The translations under genes and the position numbers were made by a program. Below are positions 1 to 8,605 of a stretch of 64,000 bases of DNA, piece after piece. Where the stretch lies: positions 18,812 to 82,811 of the forward strand of contig JAABSE010000006.1 of NCBI GenBank assembly GCA_011390575.1, in the 5' to 3' direction. The number at the start of each line of letters is the position of its first letter. Position 1 is the first letter of the stretch. This stretch comes from Sphingobacteriia bacterium. GTDB taxonomy: Bacteria; Bacteroidota; Bacteroidia; Bacteroidales; UBA7960. A model generated the notes under the pieces. It searched no databases and had not been told where the DNA came from. It worked only from the letters and a program-made list of their open reading frames with translations.

Positions 1-1
1 T

Positions 2-52
2 TTTATGGCCAGGCTCCCTTTGCTTAAATCGGAAAAAATCGAAACAGAATAA
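2..52 (+). CDS. Sensor histidine kinase, C-terminal end only (partial)
   Basis: Only the last 16 codons are in the window (reading FMARLPLLKSEKIETE, then TAA). The F-x-x-R-L-P-L ending is typical of the last beta strand of a histidine kinase ATPase domain, and the stop lies 13 bp before a LytTR response regulator, the usual kinase-regulator arrangement. The assignment is an inference from this short tail plus position; the body of the gene lies off the window. Confidence 0.5.
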   Translation, partial: FMARLPLLKSEKIETE

Positions 53-65
53 CACATCTACCACA

Positions 66-830
66 ATGAAAGTCGTAATTATAGAAGACGAGGCGTTTGC
101 CGCTTTGCGATTGAAAAAGATGATTCAGGATTACAATCCAGATATTAGAATCCTTGCAGAACTCGAATCGGTTGCCGGGTCGGTTAAGTGGTTCAAGTCG
201 AACCCCGAACCCGATCTGATATTTCTTGATATTCACCTTGAGGACGATCTCTGCTTCGCCATCTTCGAGCAAGTGAACATCTCCAGCCCGGTAATCTTTA
301 CCACTGCATTCGACGAATACGCCATAAAGGCTTTTAAACTGAAGAGCATCGACTATCTGCTAAAACCCATTGTACATGAGGAACTTGCTGCCGCATTGAA
401 GAAGTATGAGCAGTTTAGCGGTTTGCACCACAACTCCACCGACCTGCAATCGCTCTACAACCTGCTAACCACCACTGAAAAAAAGTACAGGGAACGTTTC
501 TCCATTTCGGTTGGCACCAAGATTAAGATGGTTGAGGTTACGGACGTTGCCTACTTCTTTGTCATGGATAAAGGCGTTTACCTTCGCACAATGCAGGGTT
601 GCACCTATAATATTGAGTACACTTTGGATAAGCTGGAGGAGATGATGAGCCCCACTTCATTTTTCCGAATAAATCGCAAGTATCTGATCAACGTTGCGTC
701 AATTGTAAATATGGTAGTCTACTCTCGCAGTCGCGTGAAATTGGAGCTAAAACCCAAAGCCGACGATGAGTTTGAGACTATTGTGAGCATCGACCGTTCG
801 AGCGAGTTTAAAAAGTGGTTAAATCAATAA
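66..830 (+). CDS. LytTR-family response regulator
   Basis: A 254-residue two-component response regulator. Residues 1-115 form a receiver domain, with the acidic pair at E7/D8, the phospho-acceptor Asp55 in the FLDIHL strand, and Lys at the KP motif near residue 100. Residues about 145-250 form a LytTR DNA-binding domain, with the typical FFRINRKYLIN signature. LytTR regulators bind DNA through beta strands and in Bacteroidota are usually paired with a 7TM or TPR histidine kinase. The kinase tail ends 13 bp upstream, so the two are probably co-transcribed. No target is evident in the window. Confidence 0.93.
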   Translation: MKVVIIEDEAFAALRLKKMIQDYNPDIRILAELESVAGSVKWFKSNPEPDLIFLDIHLEDDLCFAIFEQVNISSPVIFTTAFDEYAIKAFKLKSIDYLLKPIVHEELAAALKKYEQFSGLHHNSTDLQSLYNLLTTTEKKYRERFSISVGTKIKMVEVTDVAYFFVMDKGVYLRTMQGCTYNIEYTLDKLEEMMSPTSFFRINRKYLINVASIVNMVVYSRSRVKLELKPKADDEFETIVSIDRSSEFKKWLNQ

Positions 831-939
831 TCATTGGATGTGAGAAATATTATTTGGTCAACAGGTGGGCCCTGCCATGGATTGACTTATCAGATACGTC
901 AAAAGAGTGAGAACTAAATAATAAATCAAGAGATAAATT

Positions 940-1581
940 ATGAAAATTATTGCAGTTAATGGAAGTCCAAGAAAGAAATGGAACACCCATATTCTTCTTG
1001 AAAAATGTTTGGAAGGAGCAAAAGAAACAGGAGCTGAAACAGAAATGATTAATCTTTACGATATCCGGTATAAAGGCTGTACCAGTTGTTTTGCCTGTAA
1101 ATTAAAAGGAAATGAAGTAACTAAGTGTGCAATGCAGGACGAGTTGGAACACGTTTTACAAAAAATTTGGAAATGTGATGTTCTTATATTAGGCTCTCCC
1201 ATTTATTTTGCTTCAATAACAGGAGAATTGAAATCATTTATGGAGCGTTTACTTTTTCCTTACACTTCTTACGAGGGCAAACCCTCCTCATTTGGAAGAA
1301 AAATTAATACGGCATTTGTTTATACCATGAATGCTCCATCTTTTGCCTTACCACTGATTGGATACAATAAACTTTTCAAATACAATCAGAAGCTAATGAA
1401 ACACACTTTTGGAAGTTGCAAATCATTAAAATCAACGTCGACTTACCAATTTGATGATTATAGTAAATATGCTATGACTTATTTCGATGGGAAAAAAAGG
1501 CTAAAACGGAGGGAAACCGTATTTGCAGAAGACTGTAAAAAAGCTTTTGACTTAGGCAAAAACCTTTGCACAGCTAAATAG
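940..1581 (+). CDS. Flavodoxin-fold NAD(P)H-dependent oxidoreductase (FMN reductase-like)
   Basis: A 213-residue protein beginning MKIIAVNGSPRKKWNTHILL, the phosphate-binding loop of the NADPH-dependent FMN reductase/flavodoxin-like family. It also has the GSPIYFASITGELKSFMERL segment typical of this family. The Cys-rich stretch CTSCFACK (residues about 57-64) matches the subgroup often annotated as iron-sulfur flavoprotein-like, but only three or four Cys are present, so Fe-S binding is uncertain. The gene looks more A/T-rich than its neighbours and lies just before a block of degenerate repeats. Together these hint at a separately acquired segment. Substrate unknown. Confidence 0.85.
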   Translation: MKIIAVNGSPRKKWNTHILLEKCLEGAKETGAETEMINLYDIRYKGCTSCFACKLKGNEVTKCAMQDELEHVLQKIWKCDVLILGSPIYFASITGELKSFMERLLFPYTSYEGKPSSFGRKINTAFVYTMNAPSFALPLIGYNKLFKYNQKLMKHTFGSCKSLKSTSTYQFDDYSKYAMTYFDGKKRLKRRETVFAEDCKKAFDLGKNLCTAK

Positions 1582-1613
1582 AAAATAAATGTGTTAACTT
1601 TATTTAATGTAAC

Positions 1614-1986
1614 GTTAGCAGCCATTTGAGAAGTAAATGAGAAAAAGATTCTTAATTATTAACCATTTTGTTAAATGTTATAGATGAACCGAGCCATGAC
1701 AATAATAATTGACACACACTCGGATGATTATAATATACACCGAGCTAAAATAGTTGTGGCTACTTATTGTTGGCGATTTATCCCGCTTTTCGCGGGAGCT
1801 CTCCGCGCATGCACGGGACAGGCATCTGACCTATTTAATCAAATTATAAACAGATGAACCGAGCCATGACAAAAATTTTAACACACACGCTGATGATTAT
1901 ATCATTCGAAATAACTCCAAAACACTTGTATTGTTTATTGTTGGCGAGCTCCATCTGACCTATTTAATCAAATTATAAACAGATGA
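1614..1986. repeat. Degenerate tandem repeat block ending at the next start codon
   Basis: This intergenic stretch holds repeated blocks. GTTAGC/GTTGGC boundaries recur at 1614, 1769 and 1940. The string AGATGAACCGAGCCATGAC occurs at 1682-1700 and 1852-1870. A 35-bp block starting CATCTGACCTATTTAATC occurs at 1823-1857 and 1952-1986 with identical sequence. The second copy runs into the ATG of the following hydrolase. The first unit carries an extra GC-rich palindromic insert, with TCCCGC (1781-1786) pairing with GCGGGA (1792-1797). No gene is seen in the stretch. It looks like duplicated upstream DNA or decayed cassette ends. Confidence 0.75.
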
Positions 1987-2921
1987 AAAAAATAATGGGT
2001 TATACTCTAATCGGTTTTTTAGTGCTGATCATGGCAGCTCTTCTGATAGCTTTTCCATCATACAAAAAGCAAATGAAGCAAGCCAGGGAACGAATACAAA
2101 GCGAATCGCAACTTTTAGAAACCCCATTTGGAATGATGGAATATGCAGTTCGTGGCCAGGGAAAGCCGGTCTTGTTAATTCACGGCGCAGGCGGTGGTTT
2201 CGACCAGGGTTTGTGGCTCGGACAAATTTGTCTCAATGAGGATTACCAGTTTATTGCACCCTCAAAGTTTGGTTACCTTAATTCAGACACTCCCAAAGAA
2301 TATTCGGCAAAATTTCAAGCTGAACAATATCGTATTCTTTTGGATTCCCTGGGTATCGAAAAAGTCAGTATCATCGGTGTGTCGGCCGGAGGTCCTTCAT
2401 CGATGCAATTCGCCTGTGATTTCCCGGAACGGGTTGAAAAACTGGTTTTGATGAGTGCAGTAAGCATGCCCCCTAATTCCAACGATAAAGGCTCGTTTTT
2501 TGTAAAAATCATGCAAACCATACAGAAGTCGGATTTTGCCTATTGGGTTTTTACCAAAGCCTTCAAAACCCAAATACTGGGTTTGGTTGGAATTCCTGCT
2601 GAAGACTATAAAAAGTTTACGAGAGAACAAAAAGAACTTGCCAATGAGTTGCTGGATTTGATGCATCCTATGTCGTTACGACACAAGGGTACAGTAACAG
2701 ATGGTTTAATTATTAAGGATTTCACGGTTCCGGATAGTATCGGTGTGCCCACACTTATTATTCATTCAAAAAATGACGGATTGGTAAGTTATAGTCATGC
2801 TGTACATGCACATCAAAACATCAATGGCTCAAAACTAATTCTATATGAAAAAGGCGGACATGGTGCAATTTCAGAACTGAAAGATGCCCGAGAACAAATC
2901 AGTGTTTTTTTGAACAATTAA
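1983..2921 (+). CDS. Alpha/beta hydrolase, membrane-anchored
   Basis: A 312-residue alpha/beta-hydrolase. An N-terminal hydrophobic segment (residues about 5-25) is followed by a basic stretch, consistent with a signal anchor. The oxyanion region is HGAGGG (67-72), the nucleophile elbow GVSAGG gives Ser134, and the likely acid and base are Asp265 (HSKND) and His293 (KGGHG), so the triad is complete. The substrate cannot be told from sequence. A second, unrelated-looking alpha/beta hydrolase follows after 44 bp and may be co-transcribed. The start codon sits at the end of a duplicated 35-bp block, so its expression signals may come from the repeat. Confidence 0.88.
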   Translation: MKKIMGYTLIGFLVLIMAALLIAFPSYKKQMKQARERIQSESQLLETPFGMMEYAVRGQGKPVLLIHGAGGGFDQGLWLGQICLNEDYQFIAPSKFGYLNSDTPKEYSAKFQAEQYRILLDSLGIEKVSIIGVSAGGPSSMQFACDFPERVEKLVLMSAVSMPPNSNDKGSFFVKIMQTIQKSDFAYWVFTKAFKTQILGLVGIPAEDYKKFTREQKELANELLDLMHPMSLRHKGTVTDGLIIKDFTVPDSIGVPTLIIHSKNDGLVSYSHAVHAHQNINGSKLILYEKGGHGAISELKDAREQISVFLNN

Positions 2922-2965
2922 TGTTATAAATGTCGCTCATCAGAGAAAATTAAACAATAGTTATC

Positions 2966-3871
2966 ATGAGATTAATGGTTTTATCAATTCTTGTGTTGCT
3001 GAACCCTTCAGTTCAGGCACAGGAGAAGTACATAACAACTTCAGATGGTGTGCAGTTGTTTGCTAATGTTAAAGGTACCGGTCCGGCATGTTTGTACATT
3101 CATGGCGGACCAGGATCGGGAAGCCACTGGATGGAAGCATTTATGGGTGATTCACTTGAACAACATTTTCAAATGATTTATCTCGACCAAAGGGGAGTAG
3201 GAAGATCTTCAAGCCCTTCGGATAAAAACTATTCTCTGGAGCGAATAGTTAAGGATTTCGAAGAAGTCAGGATTGCGCTAGGTATTAAACAATGGCTTAC
3301 CCTCGGGCATTCCTTTGGAGGTATATTGCAAACGGCTTATGTAAAAAACAGTCCAGAGGTTATTGCAGGCCTGATGTTCATTAATTGTACCCTGGATATG
3401 AACGATAGTTTTGGTAAAAGCTGGTTGCCCAAAGCAATGGAATTGCTGGGTGATGATATTCCAAATATTTGCAGGGATACCACCGTTACGGTTTACAAGC
3501 GGATGTTGGCCATCATGCCGGTACTGGGGGAGAAGGGAGAAATGTGGAAATTATTCTTCAACCAACAGGAAAACAGCTGGAAAATGAACGAAACCTACAG
3601 TAAATTTGAAAGCTGGAATGGTGACCAAAGTGAGCAAATATTGGAATATGACGAATATTGGCAGGATTTCGGGGAGTTTTCGAAATATGTAAGCCAGCCT
3701 GTATTGTTTTATTATGGCGAAACCGACTGGGCTATTGGCCCGGAACATTATAAAGGAATAAAATTTCCTGAAATGATTTTGTGGGGGAGTAAAGCCGGAC
3801 ACATGCCTTTTCTTGAAGACAAAGCCGATTTAATGAAAGCAATAACGCATTATAAATCCAGGTATTTTTAA
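2966..3871 (+). CDS. Alpha/beta hydrolase, secreted, proline-iminopeptidase-like
   Basis: A 301-residue protein with a cleavable signal peptide (MRLMVLSILVLLNPSVQAQ). The mature part has HGGPGSGSHW and DQRGVGRSS, typical of the proline iminopeptidase (S33) and related hydrolases. The nucleophile elbow is GHSFGG with Ser116, and the acid and base are probably the Asp in GETDWA and the His in AGHMPFLE near the C-terminus. The signal peptide places it in the periplasm or outside the cell. Peptidase activity is an inference from family resemblance; an esterase role is equally possible. It is the last gene before a bidirectional terminator. Confidence 0.87.
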   Translation: MRLMVLSILVLLNPSVQAQEKYITTSDGVQLFANVKGTGPACLYIHGGPGSGSHWMEAFMGDSLEQHFQMIYLDQRGVGRSSSPSDKNYSLERIVKDFEEVRIALGIKQWLTLGHSFGGILQTAYVKNSPEVIAGLMFINCTLDMNDSFGKSWLPKAMELLGDDIPNICRDTTVTVYKRMLAIMPVLGEKGEMWKLFFNQQENSWKMNETYSKFESWNGDQSEQILEYDEYWQDFGEFSKYVSQPVLFYYGETDWAIGPEHYKGIKFPEMILWGSKAGHMPFLEDKADLMKAITHYKSRYF

Positions 3872-3954
3872 CCATTGGGCTTCTTGAAATGAAACTTGCA
3901 TGAGTACTGAGCGCTCTAATGGAAATGAAAATGCTGCTTATTAAACATAAAAAA

Positions 3955-3980
3955 AGCCTGTAAGCCAATACTTACAAGCT
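3955..3980. terminator. Bidirectional terminator
   Basis: The stem AGCCTGTAAG (3955-3964) pairs with CTTACAAGCT (3971-3980), with one mismatch and a 6-nt loop. An A-run lies on the left and a T-rich tract on the right. It can end the rightward hydrolase transcript and the leftward tRNA-Ser transcript. Confidence 0.8.
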
Positions 3981-4006
3981 CTTTCTTCTTTTTTCTTTTT
4001 TCTCAG

Positions 4007-4091
4007 CGGAGAGAGAGGGATTCGAACCCCCGGAGGTGTTACCCTCAACGGTTTTCAAGACCGCCGCAATCGACCACTCTGCCATCTCTCC
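4007..4091 (-). tRNA. tRNA-Ser (anticodon TGA)
   Basis: On the minus strand an acceptor stem GGAGAGA pairs with TCTCTCC. There is a D-arm (GGCAGAGTGGTCGATTGCGG), an anticodon stem-loop CGGTCTTGAAAACCG with TGA, a long variable arm (class II) and a T-loop GGTTCGAATCC. The long variable arm and anticodon identify tRNA-Ser(UGA). The length is 85 nt with no encoded CCA; G is the discriminator base. Confidence 0.96.
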
Positions 4092-4096
4092 GGGGG

Positions 4097-4130
4097 CAAA
4101 AGTACAAAAAAAACCTTTCTACGCAACAAA
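4097..4130 (-). promoter_or_regulatory. Promoter of tRNA-Ser
   Basis: Read on the minus strand this is TTTG, 22 nt, then TACTTTTG, matching the Bacteroidota housekeeping consensus (-33 TTTG, -7 TAnnTTTG). The -7 box ends 5 nt before the mature tRNA 5' end, so the transcript has almost no leader. Confidence 0.75.
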
Positions 4131-4248
4131 AATTACACATTCTTTCAAAAAAAATATATTGCCAATATAAGATGCAATTAATCAGGGGGTTGCATGGAGA
4201 TTTTTATTCCAATAGTATTATTCTATACTGTTTAAATGTTTAAAACCT

Positions 4249-4256
4249 TACCTTTG
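4249..4256 (+). promoter_or_regulatory. Possible -7 promoter box for the glycosyltransferase
   Basis: TACCTTTG matches TAnnTTTG and lies 113 bp before the GT2 start codon. No clear TTTG -33 element is spaced correctly. Nothing else is recognised between the tRNA promoter and 4369. Confidence 0.4.
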
Positions 4257-4369
4257 ATTGTTATATATATGCCGGTTCAAAAATTCCCGGCAACAGTTAG
4301 CAGGGGAAAAGGGCATGATTATAAATCCGGAAAATCCTCAAACAGCGTTATTTTATTATCAGTGGATTT

Positions 4370-5395
4370 ATGTTAAAACTTGCAATAGTTATATTGAACT
4401 GGAACGGCAAACCATTGCTTGAAAAATTTCTGCCCTCAGTGATACAGCACTGCCCTGTGTATGCCAGGATTTTTATTGCTGATAATGGTTCTGAGGATGA
4501 TTCTGCAGTTTTTGTGGGTGAACAGTATCCTGACATTGCCTTTCTGGATTTGAAGAAAAATCATGGCTATACCGGAGGATATAACAAGTCGTTGAATTTA
4601 ATCCAGGCAGAATACTATGTTTTGCTGAATTCAGATATTGAAGTAACACCGGGATGGATAGATCCAATTATAGATATAATGGATAAGAATCCGGATATTG
4701 CAGCATGCCAACCGAAAATTCTTTCCTGGCACGATCGCTCATTATTCGAATATGCCGGGGCAAGCGGAGGATACATTGATAAGTATGGTTATCCCTTTTG
4801 CAGGGGAAGAATATTTGAGCAACTGGAAGAGGATAAAGGACAGTACAATTCCACTGCGGATGTTTTCTGGGCTACCGGCGCATGTATGTTTGTAAGGAGA
4901 AGTGACTTTAACCTGGCAGGAAAGCTGGATAAAGATTTTTTTGCTCATATGGAAGAAATCGACCTTTGCTGGCGGTTGAAAAGAATGGGAAAACGCATCG
5001 TATGTCAACCATCGTCGGTAGTATATCATGTGGGTGGAGGGACCCTGCCGAAAAATAATCCGAGGAAAACTTATCTCAACTTCAGAAATAACCTTTTATT
5101 GCTGGCAAAAAATCTACCTGCCCGGCAATTCTATGTTGTTTTGCTCAAAAGGCTTGTACTTGATCAGATAGCTGCAGCTAAATTTTTGCTTGGCGGGCAA
5201 CACCGGGATTTTCTGGCCGTATACAAAGCCACATTTTCTGTAATTCGAAATCTAAGAAAAAAACGAAAAGAGGGCAAAGCTCTGCCTTACATAGCAGTGT
5301 CAGGGGTGTATGGAAATAGTATTGTAAAAGAATACTTTCTGATGGGTAAAAAGCAGTTTTCCCGGCTGGATACTGCCCGGTTCATGAAGCTATAA
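4370..5395 (+). CDS. Glycosyltransferase family 2
   Basis: A 341-residue GT-A fold glycosyltransferase. The N-terminal strand KLAIVILNWNG, ADNGSEDDS (residues about 38-46), the NHGYTGGYNKSL segment and the DxD-like LNSDIEV motif are those of the GT2/rhamnosyltransferase group. The FFAHMEEIDLCWRLK segment is the typical acceptor-loop ED motif region. It probably transfers a sugar from a nucleotide donor to a cell-surface polysaccharide or lipid at the cytoplasmic face of the membrane. The donor and acceptor cannot be told, as there are no neighbouring polysaccharide genes. It converges with aroQ, with only 20 bp between stop codons. Confidence 0.92.
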   Translation: MLKLAIVILNWNGKPLLEKFLPSVIQHCPVYARIFIADNGSEDDSAVFVGEQYPDIAFLDLKKNHGYTGGYNKSLNLIQAEYYVLLNSDIEVTPGWIDPIIDIMDKNPDIAACQPKILSWHDRSLFEYAGASGGYIDKYGYPFCRGRIFEQLEEDKGQYNSTADVFWATGACMFVRRSDFNLAGKLDKDFFAHMEEIDLCWRLKRMGKRIVCQPSSVVYHVGGGTLPKNNPRKTYLNFRNNLLLLAKNLPARQFYVVLLKRLVLDQIAAAKFLLGGQHRDFLAVYKATFSVIRNLRKKRKEGKALPYIAVSGVYGNSIVKEYFLMGKKQFSRLDTARFMKL

Positions 5396-5415
5396 CCCCC
5401 TTGATGGTGAAAGAA

Positions 5416-5853
5416 TCAGATGATGGTATTGATCAAACTGTCGATGGCAAGCCTGTAGCCCTCAAGCCCAAACCCGCTGATGCTGCCTGCGCATGCCGCA
5501 GCAATGTGCGAGCTGTGCCGGAAGCTTTCCCTGGAGAAAATGTTGGATACATGCACTTCAACCACCGGAGCATTGATGGCCAGAACAGCATCTCCAAGTG
5601 CTACTGAAGTATGTGTATAACCGCCGGCATTCAGAATGATTCCATCAGTTGAAAATCCTTTTTCATGCAACTTGTTGATGAGTTCCCCTTCTACATTGCT
5701 TTGGAAATACTCAATATTTACCTGTGGAAAGTATTTTCTGAGCTTTTCCAGGTAATCTTCAAAAAATGTATTCCCGTAAACAGAAGTCTCCCGCAATCCC
5801 AGCAGGTTAAGGTTGGGACCATTGATGATGATGATATTTTTCTTTTCTGACAT
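5416..5853 (-). CDS. aroQ: 3-dehydroquinate dehydratase, type II
   Basis: A 145-residue type II dehydroquinase, which dehydrates 3-dehydroquinate to 3-dehydroshikimate in the shikimate pathway (cytoplasm). Diagnostic segments are IIIINGPNLNLLGLRE at the N-terminus, a catalytic Tyr in VYGN, FQSNVEGELINKLH, LNAGGYTHTSVAL and VEVHVSNIFSRESFRHSS. The length matches the usual 140-150 residues. The ATG at 5853 is chosen because the family starts a few residues before the INGPNLN motif; the in-frame upstream codons to 5949 look non-coding. A TACTTTTG box lies 44 bp upstream. Confidence 0.96.
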   Translation of the reverse strand: MSEKKNIIIINGPNLNLLGLRETSVYGNTFFEDYLEKLRKYFPQVNIEYFQSNVEGELINKLHEKGFSTDGIILNAGGYTHTSVALGDAVLAINAPVVEVHVSNIFSRESFRHSSHIAAACAGSISGFGLEGYRLAIDSLINTII

Positions 5854-5896
5854 GGTGGTATCCTTGAATATTACTGCTATTTGATATCTGCTATTG

Positions 5897-5904
5897 CAAA
5901 AGTA
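5897..5904 (-). promoter_or_regulatory. Possible -7 promoter box for aroQ
   Basis: On the minus strand this reads TACTTTTG (TAnnTTTG consensus), 44 bp before the chosen aroQ start. It supports the 5853 start over the longer reading. No spaced -33 TTTG was seen. Confidence 0.45.
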
Positions 5905-5980
5905 ACCAAATAGCCCCATATTTTGGCAGGGCTGGAGTGTTGTTAACATTTGTTTTCACAGGGTTTCCCGAAAAAGTATT

Positions 5981-5988
5981 TACCTTTG
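5981..5988 (+). promoter_or_regulatory. -7 promoter box of the thiamine receptor transcript
   Basis: TACCTTTG fits TAnnTTTG and lies about 14 nt before the first paired region of the TPP riboswitch, as expected if transcription starts just ahead of the aptamer. Confidence 0.55.
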
Positions 5989-6002
5989 CATCTTAAGTCA
6001 AA

Positions 6003-6085
6003 ATAGGGGTGCCCTAAAGTTACGGGCTGAGATCAAACCCATTGAACCTGATCCGGGTAGTGCCGGCGAAGGGAAGGGACAGACT
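6003..6085 (+). ncRNA. TPP (thi-box) riboswitch
   Basis: The stretch carries the conserved thi-box landmarks in order: AGGGGTGCC, CGGGCTGAGATCAAACCC, TTGAACCTGATCCGGGTA and TGCCGGCGAAGGGA. These form the two sensor arms of the thiamine pyrophosphate aptamer. It lies about 60 nt before the TonB-receptor start codon. No terminator hairpin is evident between aptamer and gene, so control is probably at translation initiation. Family knowledge: TPP normally switches the downstream gene off. Confidence 0.95.
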
Positions 6086-6145
6086 TTTATCGGAGATTTT
6101 CCCCTTTTAATCTCCTTAAGTTAAACCCAAAAATAAATTATTAAA

Positions 6146-8575
6146 ATGAGATTTCTGACAACAATGGTGGTGGCAGTGCTTCTTGCCCTACCGTCCATTG
6201 CGCAGCACTCCCTGCGGGGAACTGTAAAAGATGCGTCGGACCAATCGGCTTTGCCCGGCGCTAATGTAGTAATCGAGGGTACCTTTAAGGGTACCCATAC
6301 GAATTCTGATGGTAGCTTTGCGCTGACAGGGCTTAGCCAGGAACAAATTACCCTGAAAATTTCTTATCTGGGTTTTCAGGCCCGAACCCTGGAAATCAAT
6401 CTTGCTCATGTGCAGCAGGTAGAAATTTTGCTGGAGCGTTCTTCTTTTCTGTCGCAGGAGGTAGTGGTAAAAGCCACGCGGGCTGACAACCGCACTCCCT
6501 CAACGCGCACAGATGTGAGCAAACAGGATATTCAAAGTGTAAACCTGGGACAGGATCTCCCTTTCCTTCTCTCCCAAACGCCCAACCTGATAACCAGCTC
6601 CGATGCCGGTGCCGGGGTAGGGTACACCTGGATGAATATCAGAGGAAGTGATAACAGCCGTATCAATGTTACCATCAACGGGATTCCGGTTAACGATGCC
6701 GAATCGCATGGAGTTTGGTGGGTGAATATGCCTGACCTGGCTACCTCCACTGAGAATATTCAGATTCAGCGTGGGGTAGGCACCAGTACTCAGGGTGCGG
6801 CCGCTTTCGGGGCCACCATCAGTGTGCAAACCCTGCAGCTCAGAGAAGATTCCTATGCTGAAGTCTTTAGTTCAGGAGGCTCTTTTAATACCCTCAGAAA
6901 CTCGGTTAGTTTCGGAACGGGCTTGATGGGTAAAGGCTGGGCCTTTGACGGAAGACTTTCCAGGATTAACTCGGATGGTTATATTGACCGCTCTTCTTCC
7001 GACCTGAAATCCTTTTACCTCTCAGGTGGATATTATGGCAAGCGTACCGCATTGAAAGCCATTGCCTTCTCTGGCTCGGAAAAAACATACCAGGCCTGGA
7101 ACGGAGTTCCCGGCTATCTGCTTGAGGAAAATCCTACCTACAACCCCTCGGGTGAGTATAGTGACGAGGAAGGTAATGTGCAGTACTATGATAATGAAAC
7201 CGATAATTACCAGCAAGACCATTATCAGCTGCATCTTACCCATCAGTTTTCTCCCTCATGGGTGGGAAATACTTCTTTGCACTACACTTACGGAAGAGGA
7301 TATTATGAACAATATCGTGAGAATGATAAATTCAGCAACTATGGCTTGCCAGATGTAATGATTGATTCTACCATTTTCAGCCGTACCGATCTGATCAGAC
7401 AAAGGTGGCTCGATAACCATTTCTACGGGCTTACCTACTCGCTGGACTATAAGAGCCTTGACAGGCTTCAGGCAGTGTTGGGAGGTGGCTTTAACAAATA
7501 TGAAGGTGATCATTTTGGTGAAATTATCTGGGCACAGTTAGCCAAAGGTTTTGAAAAAGGATACAGGTATTATGAAAATGATGCTGCCAAAACCGACTTC
7601 AATACTTTTGTGAAACTAAACTATGAGCTTTTTGCCGGATTATATGTATTCGGTGATTTGCAATACCGGGAAATTGTTTACGACTTTGAAGGGCTGGGTA
7701 TGGTAAATGAAGAGGTGGTATCGCTGGACCAGCGAGCTGTTTTTAATTTCTGGAATCCCAAAACAGGCTTCGTCTATGAAATCTCTCCCGCACATAATGT
7801 GTATGCTTTTTACGGTATCAGCAACCGTGAACCTGTAAGACGCGATTTTACTGAGTCATCACCCGAAAGCCGGCCCCGGCACGAAACCCTGCGCAACACG
7901 GAACTGGGATATAAATTTACTGCCTCTAAACTTTATGCAGCCGTAAATTATTACCTGATGGATTACAGAGATCAACTGATTCTCACCGGTGAGATCAATG
8001 ATGTGGGAGGTTTTACAAGAACCAATATTGAAGACAGTTACCGCATGGGTGTGGAGTTGGAAACAGGCTATCGCTACAACCGGTTTTTTGAAGTGTCCGG
8101 AAACCTGAGTCTGAGCCGCAATAAGATTCCTGAATTTACGGAATATTCTGATGTGTATGATGAAGACTGGAACTGGATCGGCACCCATGTAGCAACCTAT
8201 GAGGACACAGATATAGCTTTTTCTCCCTCCCTGGTGGGTTCGCTAATGCTGAAGACTTCACCTGTAAAGGATGCTTCCGTTGCCCTTACCGGAAAATATG
8301 TGTCGGAGCAATACATTGACAATACCATGAACCCCGACCGCATGCTGGATGCGTATTTTGTGAACGATCTGAGGCTGTCCTACATTTTCCGCAACAGCTA
8401 TTTTAAGGAACTTGAGTTCAGTTTCGCCATCAACAACCTGTTTGATGTGGACTATGTTACCAACGCATGGATTTATAAAGGAATTCTGGGCGACAGCAAT
8501 CTGATAGCACTTGAGGATGGTTACTTTCCGCAGGCAGGAAGGCATTTCCTTGCGGGTTTACGACTAAAGATTTAA
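6146..8575 (+). CDS. TonB-dependent receptor, probable thiamine uptake
   Basis: An 809-residue outer-membrane receptor. A signal peptide (residues 1-19) is followed by a CarboxypepD_reg-like beta domain (about 22-105), a plug domain (about 115-225, with NIRGSDNSRINVTINGIPVND) and a 22-strand barrel ending in the aromatic-rich strand FPQAGRHFLAGLRLKI. It imports a ligand across the outer membrane using TonB/ExbBD energy. The TPP riboswitch directly upstream makes thiamine or a thiamine precursor the likely ligand. Riboswitch-controlled outer-membrane thiamine receptors are known in Bacteroidota. It stands alone and ends at a strong terminator. Confidence 0.92.
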   Translation: MRFLTTMVVAVLLALPSIAQHSLRGTVKDASDQSALPGANVVIEGTFKGTHTNSDGSFALTGLSQEQITLKISYLGFQARTLEINLAHVQQVEILLERSSFLSQEVVVKATRADNRTPSTRTDVSKQDIQSVNLGQDLPFLLSQTPNLITSSDAGAGVGYTWMNIRGSDNSRINVTINGIPVNDAESHGVWWVNMPDLATSTENIQIQRGVGTSTQGAAAFGATISVQTLQLREDSYAEVFSSGGSFNTLRNSVSFGTGLMGKGWAFDGRLSRINSDGYIDRSSSDLKSFYLSGGYYGKRTALKAIAFSGSEKTYQAWNGVPGYLLEENPTYNPSGEYSDEEGNVQYYDNETDNYQQDHYQLHLTHQFSPSWVGNTSLHYTYGRGYYEQYRENDKFSNYGLPDVMIDSTIFSRTDLIRQRWLDNHFYGLTYSLDYKSLDRLQAVLGGGFNKYEGDHFGEIIWAQLAKGFEKGYRYYENDAAKTDFNTFVKLNYELFAGLYVFGDLQYREIVYDFEGLGMVNEEVVSLDQRAVFNFWNPKTGFVYEISPAHNVYAFYGISNREPVRRDFTESSPESRPRHETLRNTELGYKFTASKLYAAVNYYLMDYRDQLILTGEINDVGGFTRTNIEDSYRMGVELETGYRYNRFFEVSGNLSLSRNKIPEFTEYSDVYDEDWNWIGTHVATYEDTDIAFSPSLVGSLMLKTSPVKDASVALTGKYVSEQYIDNTMNPDRMLDAYFVNDLRLSYIFRNSYFKELEFSFAINNLFDVDYVTNAWIYKGILGDSNLIALEDGYFPQAGRHFLAGLRLKI

Positions 8576-8605
8576 TATTCTCACTGTTATATCTTCGGAA
8601 AAGCG

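Noticed and set aside
1610..1950. Integron attC sites
   Set aside because: The GTTAGC/GTTGGC boundaries break the GTTRRRY rule, no paired R'' site was found, and no integrase is in the window; kept only as a speculative comparison.
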